Below are positions 1 through 8,801 of a DNA stretch of 64,000 nucleotides, piece after piece (the first letter of the stretch is position 1; every line of letters starts with the position of its first letter). Below the pieces are notes generated by a model. That model was not told the DNA's origin. It saw only the letters and a list, made by a program, of their open reading frames with translations, and searched no databases. Position numbers and translations under genes: made by a program. The DNA is from Pseudomonadota bacterium (GTDB taxonomy: Bacteria; Pseudomonadota; Gammaproteobacteria; Burkholderiales; Casimicrobiaceae), in contig JAFEDD010000031.1 of NCBI GenBank assembly GCA_018241765.1, forward strand, positions 1 to 64,000, read 5' to 3'.

Positions 1-995
1 GACAGATGGACGCGCACATGCGCCAGCGCCGCCGCGACTTCGTTGCCATCGTCCACCAGCCCACCGCAGTGGGAGTCCTCGATGAAGCTAAAGCTCGCCT
101 GCCGCGATGCGATGACGGGAACGCCCATCGCAAGGAACATGCACAGCCGGTTCGACGCGATGCCCATGTGCTGGAACTGCGGTGCATCCTGCAAATACAC
201 CACCATGCCGACGTCGGCGGCCGCAGAGACCGACCACGCGTCGCGCCAGCCCAGGCGCGCGCCTTCGAGGTGGAGCCGTTCAGCGCCGCGAATGCGGCGC
301 AGCAACCCGTGAACGAGTGCGTCGGAATGCAGGATTTGTCCCCAGACGTGCAAATCAGGCACGGTCTGCAAGGCGTCAGCCAGCCAAAGCCCACCGTTGC
401 CATGGTTGAAGGTGCCCGAAAAGCACAACACAAACGCATCGTCAGGAATGCCGCGCTGACGCCGCACGGTCGCTCGATCGGCGGCATCCGGTGGGTGCCG
501 GAATCCGCCGGGGTAGACGATCACCTCCTGCTCTGGCCTCAAACCGGCATAGTCACGCTGGATGGCGACGCGCTCCTCCTCATTGACGATGGTCAGCGCG
601 CTGGCACGCATGCCACGCTGGCACAGGCGCTTCCATCGCGCCGATCGGTCACCGGCGTAGCTGCCGTTCTTTATCTCATCGGCCAGCGTGACGACCGGGC
701 GTCGCCACACGCGGCCGAGCGTGCCCACCACCGCGAGCGGGTCTTCCGTGGTGCCCGAAAACGCGCGATAGCGGCGCCAACTCGGTCTGCCGATGTTCGA
801 CAGCAGCCACCGATAGCCATATTCCGCCGCGCACGCCCGAACGTCGGGGCCATAGCGTGAAACATCGAACGAGCCGCCCGGCGCGAACACGTCGACCGCG
901 AAGCCAAGCTCCAGCCAAGCCGAAATCAACGCATCATTCGGCGGCGAATACGCCAGCTCGGGAATCAGCAAAAAATGCGCGACGCGTGGTTTCAA
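1..995 (-). CDS. glycosyltransferase, 3' end beyond the window
   Basis: About 331 codons are visible and the reading frame stays open to the left edge, so the C-terminus is missing. The N-terminus (LKPRVAHFLLIPELAYSPP) and a GT-B-like layout (a central CFSGTFNHGNGG stretch, then a late VYLQDAPQFQHMGIASNRL region followed by MGVPVIAS) suggest a GT4-type glycosyltransferase using a nucleotide sugar in polysaccharide assembly. The start is taken as TTG at 995 because it overlaps the TGA of the upstream glycosyltransferase gene in a TTGA junction, as expected for translational coupling. Acceptor and sugar cannot be told from the sequence. It is the most downstream visible gene of the minus-strand glycan operon. 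Confidence 0.72.
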   Translation of the reverse strand, partial: MKPRVAHFLLIPELAYSPPNDALISAWLELGFAVDVFAPGGSFDVSRYGPDVRACAAEYGYRWLLSNIGRPSWRRYRAFSGTTEDPLAVVGTLGRVWRRPVVTLADEIKNGSYAGDRSARWKRLCQRGMRASALTIVNEEERVAIQRDYAGLRPEQEVIVYPGGFRHPPDAADRATVRRQRGIPDDAFVLCFSGTFNHGNGGLWLADALQTVPDLHVWGQILHSDALVHGLLRRIRGAERLHLEGARLGWRDAWSVSAAADVGMVVYLQDAPQFQHMGIASNRLCMFLAMGVPVIASRQASFSFIEDSHCGGLVDDGNEVAAALAHVRVHL

Positions 996-2356
996 TTGAC
1001 GGCCCCCGTGTTCGATCCGTTCGCGTCGAGCCGACCCGCGCGTTCCCAAAAATCATGATTGTCCAAGGTGCTGACCCCATACGAATGCGGCCACTCCCCT
1101 CCCGGTTCGGCGTGCGCGAAGTGCACACCCAGCGCGCGGCGCAGCCGCTCGCCGTTGCACACCCCCAGCAGGCGGTCGAGGCGGCCGGCGGGTTCGATGC
1201 GGCGCACCGTGGGCGGCGGCAGGGGCGCGGCGGCCAGCACGGCGTTCAGCGCGGCGTCCCACGCGGTGACCGACGCGGCGATGCTGTAGCGGCCCTGCAC
1301 CAGCGCGCGGCCGCCCTCGCGCACGCGCGCGGCCAGCGCTGCGTCGGCCAGCGATGCCACGGCGGAGGCTGCGCCCGCCGTGTCGCCGATGTCGAACATC
1401 CGGCAGTTTATGCCGTCCACCAGCGCGCCTTCGAGCCCGGAGCCGACATAGCGCGACGTGGCCACGGCCACGCCATGCGCCATCGCCTCCCACACCACGA
1501 TCGGCCCCGTCTCCCACAACGAGGGGTTGATCAGCACGTCGGCATGGCGATAGACCCGTTGCGCCACCTCGTCCGCCGCCACGTGGCCCAGCCAGCGCAC
1601 GCGGCCGGCGCGGGTGTGGGCGTCCAGCCGGTGACGCAGTTCGGCCTCGTCGGGGCCGGCCCCCGCAATGCAAAGCTCGAAGGCAACGCCCCGCCGCAGC
1701 AGTTCATCGGCCATGGGCGGCAGATCGAGCACGCGCTTTTGCCATTGCTCGATGCGCCCGACGTAGGCGATGCGCAACGGCGACGCCGCGTGTTGCCGCA
1801 CGTCCGCATCGTCCTGCGCTGGCGCGGCATCGGGCACGCCATAGGGAACATAGTGAAGGCGCGCGCCAGCCACACCCGCACGCTCGGCCAGCGCCACCGC
1901 CAAGCGGTTGCTGCACGCCACGCCATCGAGCACGTCGCGCTCGCGGGCGATGTCGTCGAAAAGATCGGGCTGAATGCCGTGCAAGGCCATCAGCAGGCGT
2001 GGTACCTGCGACGCACCGGCCGCACGCAGGCGCGCAACCGCCGCGCAGGTGTCGACGATGTTCACGCTGACGACGACCGCTGGCTGAACATCACGCATCG
2101 CCTGCATCAGCGCCTGCACCCGCCCCTCGTGCGAGCCGGTCGGGTTGGCGACCGACACGACGTCGGTCAACGCGGCATGCGCCGCCCGATAGGCCGCGAC
2201 GTCATGCCAGCGACCGGCGACCAAGCCCACGGTCGGCACCCAACCCATCGCCCGCAAGCCGGGCGCCAGATAGTCCAGCCATGTCGCCACGCCGCCTAAC
2301 GGGTAGGCGGAGGGGGCGAGAAAGAGGAGGCGTGCGAATGCTCTGTCCGTCGTCAC
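992..2356 (-). CDS. GT4-family glycosyltransferase
   Basis: A 454-residue GT-B-fold glycosyltransferase. Visible marks are the N-terminal glycine-rich loop (APSAYPLGGVATWL), the start of the second Rossmann domain (RIAYVGRIEQWQKRVLDL) and the C-terminal E-x7-E type motif in WETGPIVVWEAMAHGVAVATS, which binds the nucleotide-sugar donor. About 90 residues follow the usual GT4 end and contain no recognised domain. An in-frame start lies further upstream, but GTG at 2356 is preferred: it follows a GGAGAG ribosome site and overlaps the stop of the acyltransferase gene in a GTGA junction. Its own stop overlaps the next glycosyltransferase. The likely role is adding one sugar of the repeat unit in the cytoplasm; the specificity is unknown. 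Confidence 0.85.
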   Translation of the reverse strand: MTTDRAFARLLFLAPSAYPLGGVATWLDYLAPGLRAMGWVPTVGLVAGRWHDVAAYRAAHAALTDVVSVANPTGSHEGRVQALMQAMRDVQPAVVVSVNIVDTCAAVARLRAAGASQVPRLLMALHGIQPDLFDDIARERDVLDGVACSNRLAVALAERAGVAGARLHYVPYGVPDAAPAQDDADVRQHAASPLRIAYVGRIEQWQKRVLDLPPMADELLRRGVAFELCIAGAGPDEAELRHRLDAHTRAGRVRWLGHVAADEVAQRVYRHADVLINPSLWETGPIVVWEAMAHGVAVATSRYVGSGLEGALVDGINCRMFDIGDTAGAASAVASLADAALAARVREGGRALVQGRYSIAASVTAWDAALNAVLAAAPLPPPTVRRIEPAGRLDRLLGVCNGERLRRALGVHFAHAEPGGEWPHSYGVSTLDNHDFWERAGRLDANGSNTGAVN

Positions 2357-2982
2357 CGTCTCTCCCCGATTTTTCGGGCAGGTGAACCCGCCCAAACTTC
2401 ATATGGCGGCACTGAGCAGTTCACGACGCTGTTGGCGCCGATCACCGCGCCATCACCAATGACCACGCCAGCCAGCACGCAGACATCAGCCCCGAGCCAC
2501 ACATCATCGCCAATCGTTACGCCACGCCGTGCGGATTCAATTCCAGCCGCAGAAATCAAGGTACCACGGGGCCGCGCGTGATGATCAGCCAGCAGCGAAC
2601 AAAATTGCGCGATGAGGCAATGGCTTCCGATGCTTATCCGCGTACCGGGCGCGGCGCGCAGGTTGCCGTACTCGCCAATGTAGGTGTGATCACCGATGCA
2701 CAACTGCACCCCGCCGTTCGCATCCTCGCTCAATCCAAGCACGACACCGTGCGCGAGGCGCACCTCGTGGCCAAGCCGAACTGCCTCAGGGATGGCGCCG
2801 TGGAGAACGACCCCGCGATCAACAAAGCAGGTCGGAAACGCGGCGCGCAGGCGTCCGAGCTTTTCGGCATCAGAGCTTAGTTCGGCAAGCGCTCGTTGAA
2901 CAGTGGGATTCAGCAGCAATCGAACACCGCGCGCGACGCGCCGCAGCGATTCAAACACGCGCGCACCCCAAATGCGAATCAA
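2353..2982 (-). CDS. hexapeptide-repeat acyltransferase (WbbJ/CysE-like)
   Basis: A 209-residue protein with left-handed beta-helix hexapeptide repeats in its second half (runs such as TYIGEYGNLRAAPGTRISIG and VWLGADVCVLAGVVIGDGAVIGANSVV) and the usual end VWAGSPARKIG. This is the sugar O-acetyltransferase type common in O-antigen and capsule loci, using acetyl-CoA or a similar donor. Start TTG at 2982 has a GGAG ribosome site 8 nt upstream. The gene begins 15 nt after the Wzt stop and ends in a 4-nt overlap with the following glycosyltransferase, so it is probably cotranscribed. It most likely decorates the exported glycan. Acyl group and acceptor are not readable from the sequence. Confidence 0.85.
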   Translation of the reverse strand: MIRIWGARVFESLRRVARGVRLLLNPTVQRALAELSSDAEKLGRLRAAFPTCFVDRGVVLHGAIPEAVRLGHEVRLAHGVVLGLSEDANGGVQLCIGDHTYIGEYGNLRAAPGTRISIGSHCLIAQFCSLLADHHARPRGTLISAAGIESARRGVTIGDDVWLGADVCVLAGVVIGDGAVIGANSVVNCSVPPYEVWAGSPARKIGERR

Positions 2983-2997
2983 GTGCCAACTCCATAA

Positions 2998-4275
2998 TCA
3001 CACGTCCCCCGTCAACGCGACGCGGCGCCCAGCCACGGGCAAGTTGAACACTCCCATCGCATGCGTCGGCTCATAGTTCGGAAACCATTCGACAGCGATA
3101 CTGAACTCGCCGATGCCTTCAGCCCGCGTCCATTGCCCGAGACGATTCGAATAGGCATACGCATCGACGCTGTAATCGCCGGGGGCGAGCGTGAGCGCGG
3201 GAATCCGAAAGCGCGATTGCCAGCGACCACCCGGATGCGTCGCAGGGGCTTCAGCATCGTGCATGCCCAACACCGTCTCACCCAATCGCCGCAGGCACAG
3301 CGTTATGCGGAATTCTTCCAGCGAACCCGCGCATTCGCTATCCACGGCAATTTCAATGGCGCTGCTCGGCGAAATCGCTTCGGTGAGTGCCGCCTCGCGC
3401 CGGTTCACAGTAATGCGCGTAAACCGCACCTCCCCCGCCAACGGCCCGCTGATGACGGCCCCCGCTGCGGCGCCTTCGCTGCGGACGTGGCGCGCGTAGG
3501 CGTGCAGCGCGTCGGTGATGCTGCCGCTGAACAGGTGGCTGCCGTGGCTCAGCACGATGCCGCGCTGGCACAGGCGGGCGAGCGCACCGTGGTTGTGGCT
3601 GACGAAAAGCACCGTGCGGCCACCTGCGGAGAGGTCACCCATCTTGCCCAGGCATTTGTCCTGAAACGCGGTGTCGCCCACCGCCAGCACCTCATCAACC
3701 ACCAGCACATCGGCATCCAGATGCGCGGCGACGGCGAACGCGAGGCGCACGTACATGCCGCTTGAATAGCGCTTGACGGGCGTGTCGATGAACTTTTCGA
3801 CTTCGGCGAAGGCGACGATTTCGTCGAATTTGCGGGCGATGTCGCGCCGCGTCATGCCGAGGATGGCGCCATTGAGGTAGATGTTCTCGCGGCCGGAGAG
3901 CTCGGGATGAAAACCGGTGCCGACTTCGAGCAGGCTGGCCAAACGACCGCGCACTTCGACGCGGCCCTTGGTGGGCGCGGTGATGCGGCTGAGGATTTTC
4001 AGCAGCGTGCTCTTGCCCGCGCCGTTGCGGCCGATGATGCCGACGACCTCGCCCGGCGCGATGTCGAAGCTGACGTCGCGCAGCGCCCAGAAGCGGTCGG
4101 TGGTGTCGGCGCCGGTCTGCGCGATGGCGACGTCACCGTCATCCGCCGCGCGGCGTCGGAATGGCCGCCTGATCGCGCCGGAAAGCACGTCATAGAACGT
4201 CTCGCCCACGGCACGCTGGCCGCCGATGCGGTATTCCTTCCAGAGCCCTTGAACGCTGACGGCGGGGTGCGGCAT
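2998..4275 (-). CDS. wzt: polysaccharide ABC exporter, ATP-binding subunit with C-terminal glycan-binding domain
   Basis: 425 residues. The N-terminal ABC domain has Walker A GRNGAGKST (residues 82-90), the signature SSGMY (about 171-175) and Walker B VLVVDE (about 190-195). After residue 265 comes a beta-rich domain like the Wzt C-terminal carbohydrate-binding domain, which in O9a-type systems recognises the finished chain end. ATG at 4275 (MPHPAVSVQG) lies 7 nt after the permease stop; a longer in-frame start would overlap the permease heavily and was rejected. With the permease it should export an undecaprenyl-linked glycan completed in the cytoplasm. This is a different route from the Wzy system at 33-41 kb. 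Confidence 0.92.
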   Translation of the reverse strand: MPHPAVSVQGLWKEYRIGGQRAVGETFYDVLSGAIRRPFRRRAADDGDVAIAQTGADTTDRFWALRDVSFDIAPGEVVGIIGRNGAGKSTLLKILSRITAPTKGRVEVRGRLASLLEVGTGFHPELSGRENIYLNGAILGMTRRDIARKFDEIVAFAEVEKFIDTPVKRYSSGMYVRLAFAVAAHLDADVLVVDEVLAVGDTAFQDKCLGKMGDLSAGGRTVLFVSHNHGALARLCQRGIVLSHGSHLFSGSITDALHAYARHVRSEGAAAGAVISGPLAGEVRFTRITVNRREAALTEAISPSSAIEIAVDSECAGSLEEFRITLCLRRLGETVLGMHDAEAPATHPGGRWQSRFRIPALTLAPGDYSVDAYAYSNRLGQWTRAEGIGEFSIAVEWFPNYEPTHAMGVFNLPVAGRRVALTGDV

Positions 4276-4282
4276 GGGTGGC

Positions 4283-5173
4283 TCAGATGATGTCGGCAAA
4301 GCGTCGTTCGACGCGCTCGAAATAGGCGACACCCAACGCGAAGATGACGAGCGCGACGGCGAACGAAAGGCCGATGCCGCCAAGGTCGAACGGTTTGCCG
4401 AGGAAGGCGCTGCGGAACGCTTCGATGAGGCCGGCCATCGGGTTGAGATAGAGCAGCCAGCGCCACTGCTCGGGCACCAGCGAGACGGGGTAGATGACCG
4501 GCGTGACGTACATCCAGATCTGCACCAGAAAAGGCGTGAGGTGGGTGAAGTCGCGATAGGCAACGGTGAGCGCCGAGAGCAGCGTACCGACCCCGAGCGC
4601 GGCGAACACGACGCCCGCCAAGAGCAGCGGTGCGGCCAGCAGATTCCACGTGAAGCCGACGCCATACCACGCCATCATCGCCAACAGCACGATGGTGGCA
4701 ATGGCGAGATCCACCAGCCCGGCCCCAATGGACGAGAGCGGGATGATGAGGCGAGGAAAGTAGACCTTGCTGACGAGGTTGGCCGAGCCGACCAGCGATT
4801 GACCGGACGCACTGACCGCCGCCGCGAAGAACGTCCACGGCAGCAGCGCGGCATAGACGAACACGGGATAGGGGTAGCCGTCGGAGGGCATCTTGGCAAG
4901 CTGCCCGAACACGACACTGAAGATGACCATGGTCAACACGGGGCGGATGATGGCCCACGCCGCACCCAGCGCCGTCTGCTTGTAGCGCACCTTGACATCC
5001 CGCGCCGTCAACACCCAAAGCAATTCACGATAGGCCCAAAGCTCACGCCAATCAAGCATGTGCCAGCCACGGCGGGGTTCGATGAGGGTCACGGGGCCGT
5101 GCGCCGATGACGCGCCGCACGTCGCGCGCACGTCGGTCGCGTCCGCCCGGGGCGGCGCCGCGTCGTTGGCCAC
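4283..5173 (-). CDS. wzm: polysaccharide ABC exporter, permease subunit
   Basis: 296 residues of the ABC-2 membrane type. The hallmark start of Wzm-like permeases is present (IEPRRGW, then LLWVLTARDVKVRYKQTALG), followed by about six hydrophobic segments. The frame is open for another 130 codons upstream, but that part is the antisense shadow of the epimerase gene. GTG at 5173 shares one base with the epimerase's TAG stop (TAGTG), which supports both the start and coupling. It works with the ATPase encoded 7 nt downstream to move a lipid-linked polysaccharide across the inner membrane. Confidence 0.92.
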   Translation of the reverse strand: MANDAAPPRADATDVRATCGASSAHGPVTLIEPRRGWHMLDWRELWAYRELLWVLTARDVKVRYKQTALGAAWAIIRPVLTMVIFSVVFGQLAKMPSDGYPYPVFVYAALLPWTFFAAAVSASGQSLVGSANLVSKVYFPRLIIPLSSIGAGLVDLAIATIVLLAMMAWYGVGFTWNLLAAPLLLAGVVFAALGVGTLLSALTVAYRDFTHLTPFLVQIWMYVTPVIYPVSLVPEQWRWLLYLNPMAGLIEAFRSAFLGKPFDLGGIGLSFAVALVIFALGVAYFERVERRFADII

Positions 5174-6201
5174 TACTTCAGCCACGCAAACAACGATGCG
5201 TTGTCGGCGACCCAGTGGCTGAGCGATTTGACGCCTTCGCGCACCGAGATTTTTGGCGCCCAGCCGAGTTGCTCGCGGGCTTGCGTGAGGTCGCAGACGA
5301 ACACGGGTTGGTCGCCGGGGCGCCATTGGTCCCATTTCAAGGGGATCTTGATCTTCAGTTCGTCTTCGAGATAGCTGAGCAGTTCGAGCAGCGACATGGT
5401 GTTGCCCGGCCCGCCGCCGATGTTGAAGGCGCGGCCGTTGACGCGGTCGCGGTTGACGTAGGCGGCCTCGTAGGCGCGGGCGAGGTCTTCGACGTGCAGC
5501 ACGTCGCGGATTTGCTTGCCGTCGCCGTAGATGGTGATGGTTTTGCCGAGCACGGCGGCGATGGTGAACCATGCCACCCAGCCCTGGTCCTCGATGCCGA
5601 ACTGGCGGGTGCCGTAGATGCAGCTTTGCCGCAGCGCGACGGTCTTCAGGCCGTAGATGCGGCTGTAGTCGATGGTGTATTGATCCGCCACGCCCTTGGA
5701 GCAGCCGTAGGGGGAGTGAAAGTCGAGCGGCTGCTGCTCGCTGACGCCTTGGGTCAGGTGTTCGTATTCGTAGCGGCCGTTGCGCTCGATCACCGGCACG
5801 TCGTGCATCTTGCCGTAGACCTTGTTGGTCGAGGCGTAGATGAAGAACGAGGCCGGGCTTTCGAGCCGCACGGCCTCGAGCACGTTGAAGGTGCCGAGCG
5901 CGTTGATCTCGAAGTCTTCGCGCGGGTTGGTGACGGAGGTGGTGACGGCGACCTGCGCGGCCAGATGCAGCACGACATCGGGCTTGACCGAGCGCAGCAC
6001 GGCGGCGATGGCCGAAGCATCGCGCACGTCAACACGATGAAACTGCACCTTGGCACGCCCCTGAAGCCAAGCGAGGTTGTCCTCGGTTCCACGGCGCGAC
6101 AGGTTGTCGACAAGAGTGACATCCCAACCGCGGGATGCAAAGTGGTGGGCGCTGTTGACGCCAATGAAGCCGGCACCGCCGGTGATGAGGATGGAAGGCA
6201 T
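5173..6201 (-). CDS. CDP-paratose 2-epimerase-like NAD-dependent sugar epimerase
   Basis: 342-residue extended SDR with the NAD-binding motif GGAGFIG (8-14) and catalytic YGCSK (Tyr165/Lys169). The stretches NLSRRGTEDNL, STNKVYG and RQSCIYGTRQFGIEDQGWVA are typical of the RfbE/CDP-tyvelose epimerase group rather than of GalE or RmlB. It probably inverts C2 of a nucleotide-activated sugar for the glycan exported by the adjacent ABC pair. No CDP-dideoxysugar pathway genes are visible, so the exact substrate is uncertain. ATG at 6201. The gene ends in a 1-nt overlap with the permease start. Upstream is the first REP array, so it may begin a transcription unit. Confidence 0.85.
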   Translation of the reverse strand: MPSILITGGAGFIGVNSAHHFASRGWDVTLVDNLSRRGTEDNLAWLQGRAKVQFHRVDVRDASAIAAVLRSVKPDVVLHLAAQVAVTTSVTNPREDFEINALGTFNVLEAVRLESPASFFIYASTNKVYGKMHDVPVIERNGRYEYEHLTQGVSEQQPLDFHSPYGCSKGVADQYTIDYSRIYGLKTVALRQSCIYGTRQFGIEDQGWVAWFTIAAVLGKTITIYGDGKQIRDVLHVEDLARAYEAAYVNRDRVNGRAFNIGGGPGNTMSLLELLSYLEDELKIKIPLKWDQWRPGDQPVFVCDLTQAREQLGWAPKISVREGVKSLSHWVADNASLFAWLK

Positions 6202-6303
6202 GATCGAATTGTTTTGCTACGCAGATATTTTGCCTTGCGAGCGCCACATCGCCAAAGCGATGAAGCGAGCAGCAATGACGCCGTCATTTCGGCAAGCAGC
6301 CAA

Positions 6304-7191
6304 GCGCGGTCAAGCCCGCGCCTACACGGTGTAGGCGACGGCTTGACGTCGCTTGCTGTAGGCGACGGCTTGACGTCGCTTGCTGTAGGCGACGGCTTGA
6401 CGTCGCTTTCGTGGGGTTGATCATCGTCACCCGTCTTCGAGCGCAGCCAAGCGCGGTCAAGCCCGCGCCTACACGTTGTAGGCGACGGCTTGACGTCGCT
6501 TGCGTGGGGTTGATCGTCGTCAACCGTCTTCGAGTGCAGCCAAGCGCGGTCAAGCCCGCGCCTACACGTTGTAGGCGACGGCTTGACGTCGCTTGCTGTA
6601 GGCGACGGCTTGACGTCGCTTTCGTGGGGTTGACCATCGTCACCGGTCATCGAGCGCAACCGAACGCGGTCGAGCCCGCGCCTACACGTTGTAGGCGACG
6701 GCTTGACGTCGCTTTCGTGGGGTTGACCATCGTCACCGGTCATCGAAGGCAACCAAGCGCGGTCAAGCCCGCGCCTACGACGTGTAGGCGACGGCTTGAC
6801 GTCGTTTCCCGTAGGCGATGGCTTGACGTCGCTTTCGTGGGGTTGACCATCGTCACCGGTCATCGAGCGCAACCGAGCGCGGTCGAGCCCGCGCCTACAG
6901 GCTGTAGGCGATGGCTTGACGTCGCTTTCGTGGGGTTGACCATCGTCACCGGTCATCGAGCGCAACCGAACGCGGTCGAGCCCGCTCCTACATGTCCGCG
7001 CGTGCCCGTTGTAGGCGACGGCTTGACGTCGCTTGCGTGGGGTTGATCATCGTCACCGGTCATCGAGCGCAACCGAGCGCGGTCGAGCCCGCGCCTACAC
7101 GATGTGGGCGACGGCTTGACGTCGCTTTCGTGCCGTTGTTCATCGTCACCCGTCATCGAATGCAACCAAGCGCGGTCAAGCCCGCGCCTAC
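6304..7191. repeat. REP/BIME array 1
   Basis: Two related palindromic REPs alternate in opposite orientation. Type A (plus strand) reads GTAG, stem GCGACG, loop GCTTGA, stem CGTCGC. Type B (minus strand) reads GTAG, stem GCGCGG, loop GCTTGA, stem CCGCGC. One A-linker-B unit is 93 bp. By hand this array has 12 A and 9 B copies; several A copies form 27-bp tandems without B. The array is non-coding and explains the whole interval between the epimerase gene and the RAYT gene. The many long open frames here, with repeated DVKPSPT- or RRRLDVA-like text, are artefacts of the 31-codon period. Confidence 0.93.
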
Positions 7192-7206
7192 AACGCGGAC
7201 GGGCGC

Positions 7207-7656
7207 CTACAGCCAGTCGGCGAACCAATGCGGGTAATCGCCGGGCGCCGCCGCCAATCCGGCGCGCACGGGATTGGCCAGGATGTATTCGCCAACGACG
7301 CGCAGATCCTCGTCGGCGCGCAATGCGTGGTCGTAATAATCCTTCTGCCACACAACGTCCAATTCAGGTCGCACCCTTCGCACGTCTCGTGACGATAGCG
7401 TCTTGCTGCGTGCAAGCAAGCGGCCCAGATCGCCGTTGCGGAGCGTGAACAGCCAGTGCGCGTGATCGGGCATCAGCATGAACGCGTGGGAGTGCGTCTC
7501 ACCCGATGCGTCGAGCGTGCCGAATAGCCTCACGGCAGCACGCGCAAGACAGAAGTCGTCGAAGAGCCGCTTGCGCTCAGCCGTTGCAAACGTAACGTGA
7601 TAAATCTGGCCAATCAGGCTGACGCGGCCTCGTCGCAAGTGGTGGCTGTGGTGCAT
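7207..7656 (-). CDS. REP-associated tyrosine transposase (RAYT, Y1/IS200-like)
   Basis: 149 residues. The HUH metal-binding motif is His65-Ala-His67 in MPDHAHWLF. The catalytic tyrosine lies in WQKDYYDHALR (Tyr107 or Tyr108), and the family end YILANPVRAGL is present, so both active-site halves look intact. RAYTs are single-copy Y1 transposases that cut single-stranded DNA at the GTAG foot of REP hairpins and are thought to spread REPs. This gene lies inside the repeat field, with a B-type REP ending 16 nt past its stop and a degenerate A-type REP starting about 10 nt before its ATG. The surrounding REPs carry GTAG plus a hairpin, so they are its probable substrates. Confidence 0.93.
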   Translation of the reverse strand: MHHSHHLRRGRVSLIGQIYHVTFATAERKRLFDDFCLARAAVRLFGTLDASGETHSHAFMLMPDHAHWLFTLRNGDLGRLLARSKTLSSRDVRRVRPELDVVWQKDYYDHALRADEDLRVVGEYILANPVRAGLAAAPGDYPHWFADWL

Positions 7657-7665
7657 CGCGCGAGT

Positions 7666-8012
7666 TTAGGCGATGGCTTGACGTCGCTCGCTCGGCATTG
7701 ACCGTCATCGAATGCAGACAAGCGCGGTCAAGCCCGCGCCTACACGATGTAGGCGACGGCTTGACGTCGCTTGCGTGGGGTTGACCATCGTCACCGGTCA
7801 TCGAAGGCAACCAAGCGCGGTCAAGCCCGCGCCTACATGGTGTAGGCGACGGCTTGACGTCGCTTTCGTGCCGTTGATCATCGTCACGCGTCTTCGAGCG
7901 CAGCCAAGCGCGGTCGAGCCCGCGCCTACACGATGTAGGCGACGGCTTGACGTCGCTTGCTCGGCATTGACCGTCATCGAGTGCAGCCAAGCGCGGTCAA
8001 GCCCGCGCCTAC
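7666..8012. repeat. REP/BIME array 2
   Basis: Four A-type and four B-type REPs in the same orientation as array 1, filling the space between the RAYT start and the toxin gene. The first A copy is degenerate (TTAG for GTAG, a G-T wobble in the stem). Most units are 93 bp. Some use a shortened linker, which makes an 83-bp unit. No coding potential. Confidence 0.92.
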
Positions 8013-8053
8013 CCTCCCGGCGCGCACGCGGGTGGGTGCGTCGGCGGCGGTGG

Positions 8054-8455
8054 TCAGACAGCCCAGTTCGCGGTTTGCAGCGCCGGCACGCGTTCAAACT
8101 CGTGAAGGTTGTTGGACACCAGCGTCAGCCCTTCGCTGCGCGCGTGGGCGGCGATGTGCATGTCGTTGACACCGATGGGTTGGCCCGCGCGTTCAAGCGC
8201 CGCGCGGATGCTGCCGTAGTGCTGCGCGGCTTTGGCGCCGTAAGCGAGCACGTCGAGCCTGCTGCAGAAATCTTCAACGACGGCGAGCGCACGCTGCGGT
8301 GAAACACTCTTTTCGGCGCCGTGCAGAAGTTCAGCCAAGGTGATGGACGACAACGCCATCTGCCCGCTATGCGCGTTGAACAGTTCGAGAGCCGCCAATG
8401 GGCGCCGCTTGATCACGTAGATGACGATGTTGGTGTCAAGCATGAAGCGCAGCAC
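8054..8455 (-). CDS. vapC: VapC-family PIN-domain toxin (ribonuclease)
   Basis: 133-residue PIN-domain protein. The acidic active site is visible as MLDTN near the start, LAELLHG around residue 40 and VNDMHIAAHA near residue 96, followed by LVSNNLHEF. VapC toxins cleave tRNA or rRNA when the antitoxin is lost. GTG at 8455 has a GAGG site 7 nt upstream and gives the usual MLRFMLDTN start; ATG at 8443 is the alternative. It follows its antitoxin gene by 14 nt. The pair sits between REP arrays 2 and 3, with no other gene in that interval. Confidence 0.92.
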   Translation of the reverse strand: MLRFMLDTNIVIYVIKRRPLAALELFNAHSGQMALSSITLAELLHGAEKSVSPQRALAVVEDFCSRLDVLAYGAKAAQHYGSIRAALERAGQPIGVNDMHIAAHARSEGLTLVSNNLHEFERVPALQTANWAV

Positions 8456-8469
8456 GATAGCCTCGCCCG

Positions 8470-8703
8470 TTACAGGGCTTCGCGCTCGCGCTGCGCCTGC
8501 GACGCGCGCTCGGGCATGAAGTCTTCAGGTGCGGCCGGTGTTTGGTGAAAGAAGCTGTCCCACGCGTGCCCCGCCGGGGCAATGATGCGCTCGTGTCCGA
8601 GGACACGGATTTCGACGCGCCGCACTCCATCCGGAAGGCGCACCTCGGCGGGCAGCCGTACGGCTTGGCTGCGGTTGTTGGTGAACACGGTGGTGACGGG
8701 CAT
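8470..8703 (-). CDS. vapB: VapB-family antitoxin (AbrB/MazE-like DNA-binding)
   Basis: 77 residues. The swapped-hairpin AbrB-type N-terminus (MPVTTVFTNNRSQAVRLPAE) is typical of VapB antitoxins paired with PIN toxins. The tail is charged (PERASQAQREREAL) and should contact the toxin. ATG at 8703 was chosen over a start 21 codons further upstream because the family begins MxxTTVFxNNRSQAVRLP. The gene precedes vapC and is expected to repress the pair's promoter, which probably lies in the roughly 100 bp between here and REP array 3. Confidence 0.92.
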   Translation of the reverse strand: MPVTTVFTNNRSQAVRLPAEVRLPDGVRRVEIRVLGHERIIAPAGHAWDSFFHQTPAAPEDFMPERASQAQREREAL

Positions 8704-8801
8704 GCAATACCTCGGTGGCCGCAGAGTGACTGCGGGTTTGGATATGCGTATTGTATATCCCAACATCGGGTTTCGTCAGCCAATCGCCAGATCGACCCGA
8801 T

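Noticed and set aside
857..2299. 480-codon open frame on the plus strand
   Set aside because: Antisense to a clear glycosyltransferase gene; low-complexity Arg/Ala/His text typical of shadows in GC-rich DNA.
4283..5572. Extended form of the Wzm-like permease (429 codons)
   Set aside because: The first 133 codons are antisense-like text over the epimerase; GTG at 5173 gives the family N-terminus.
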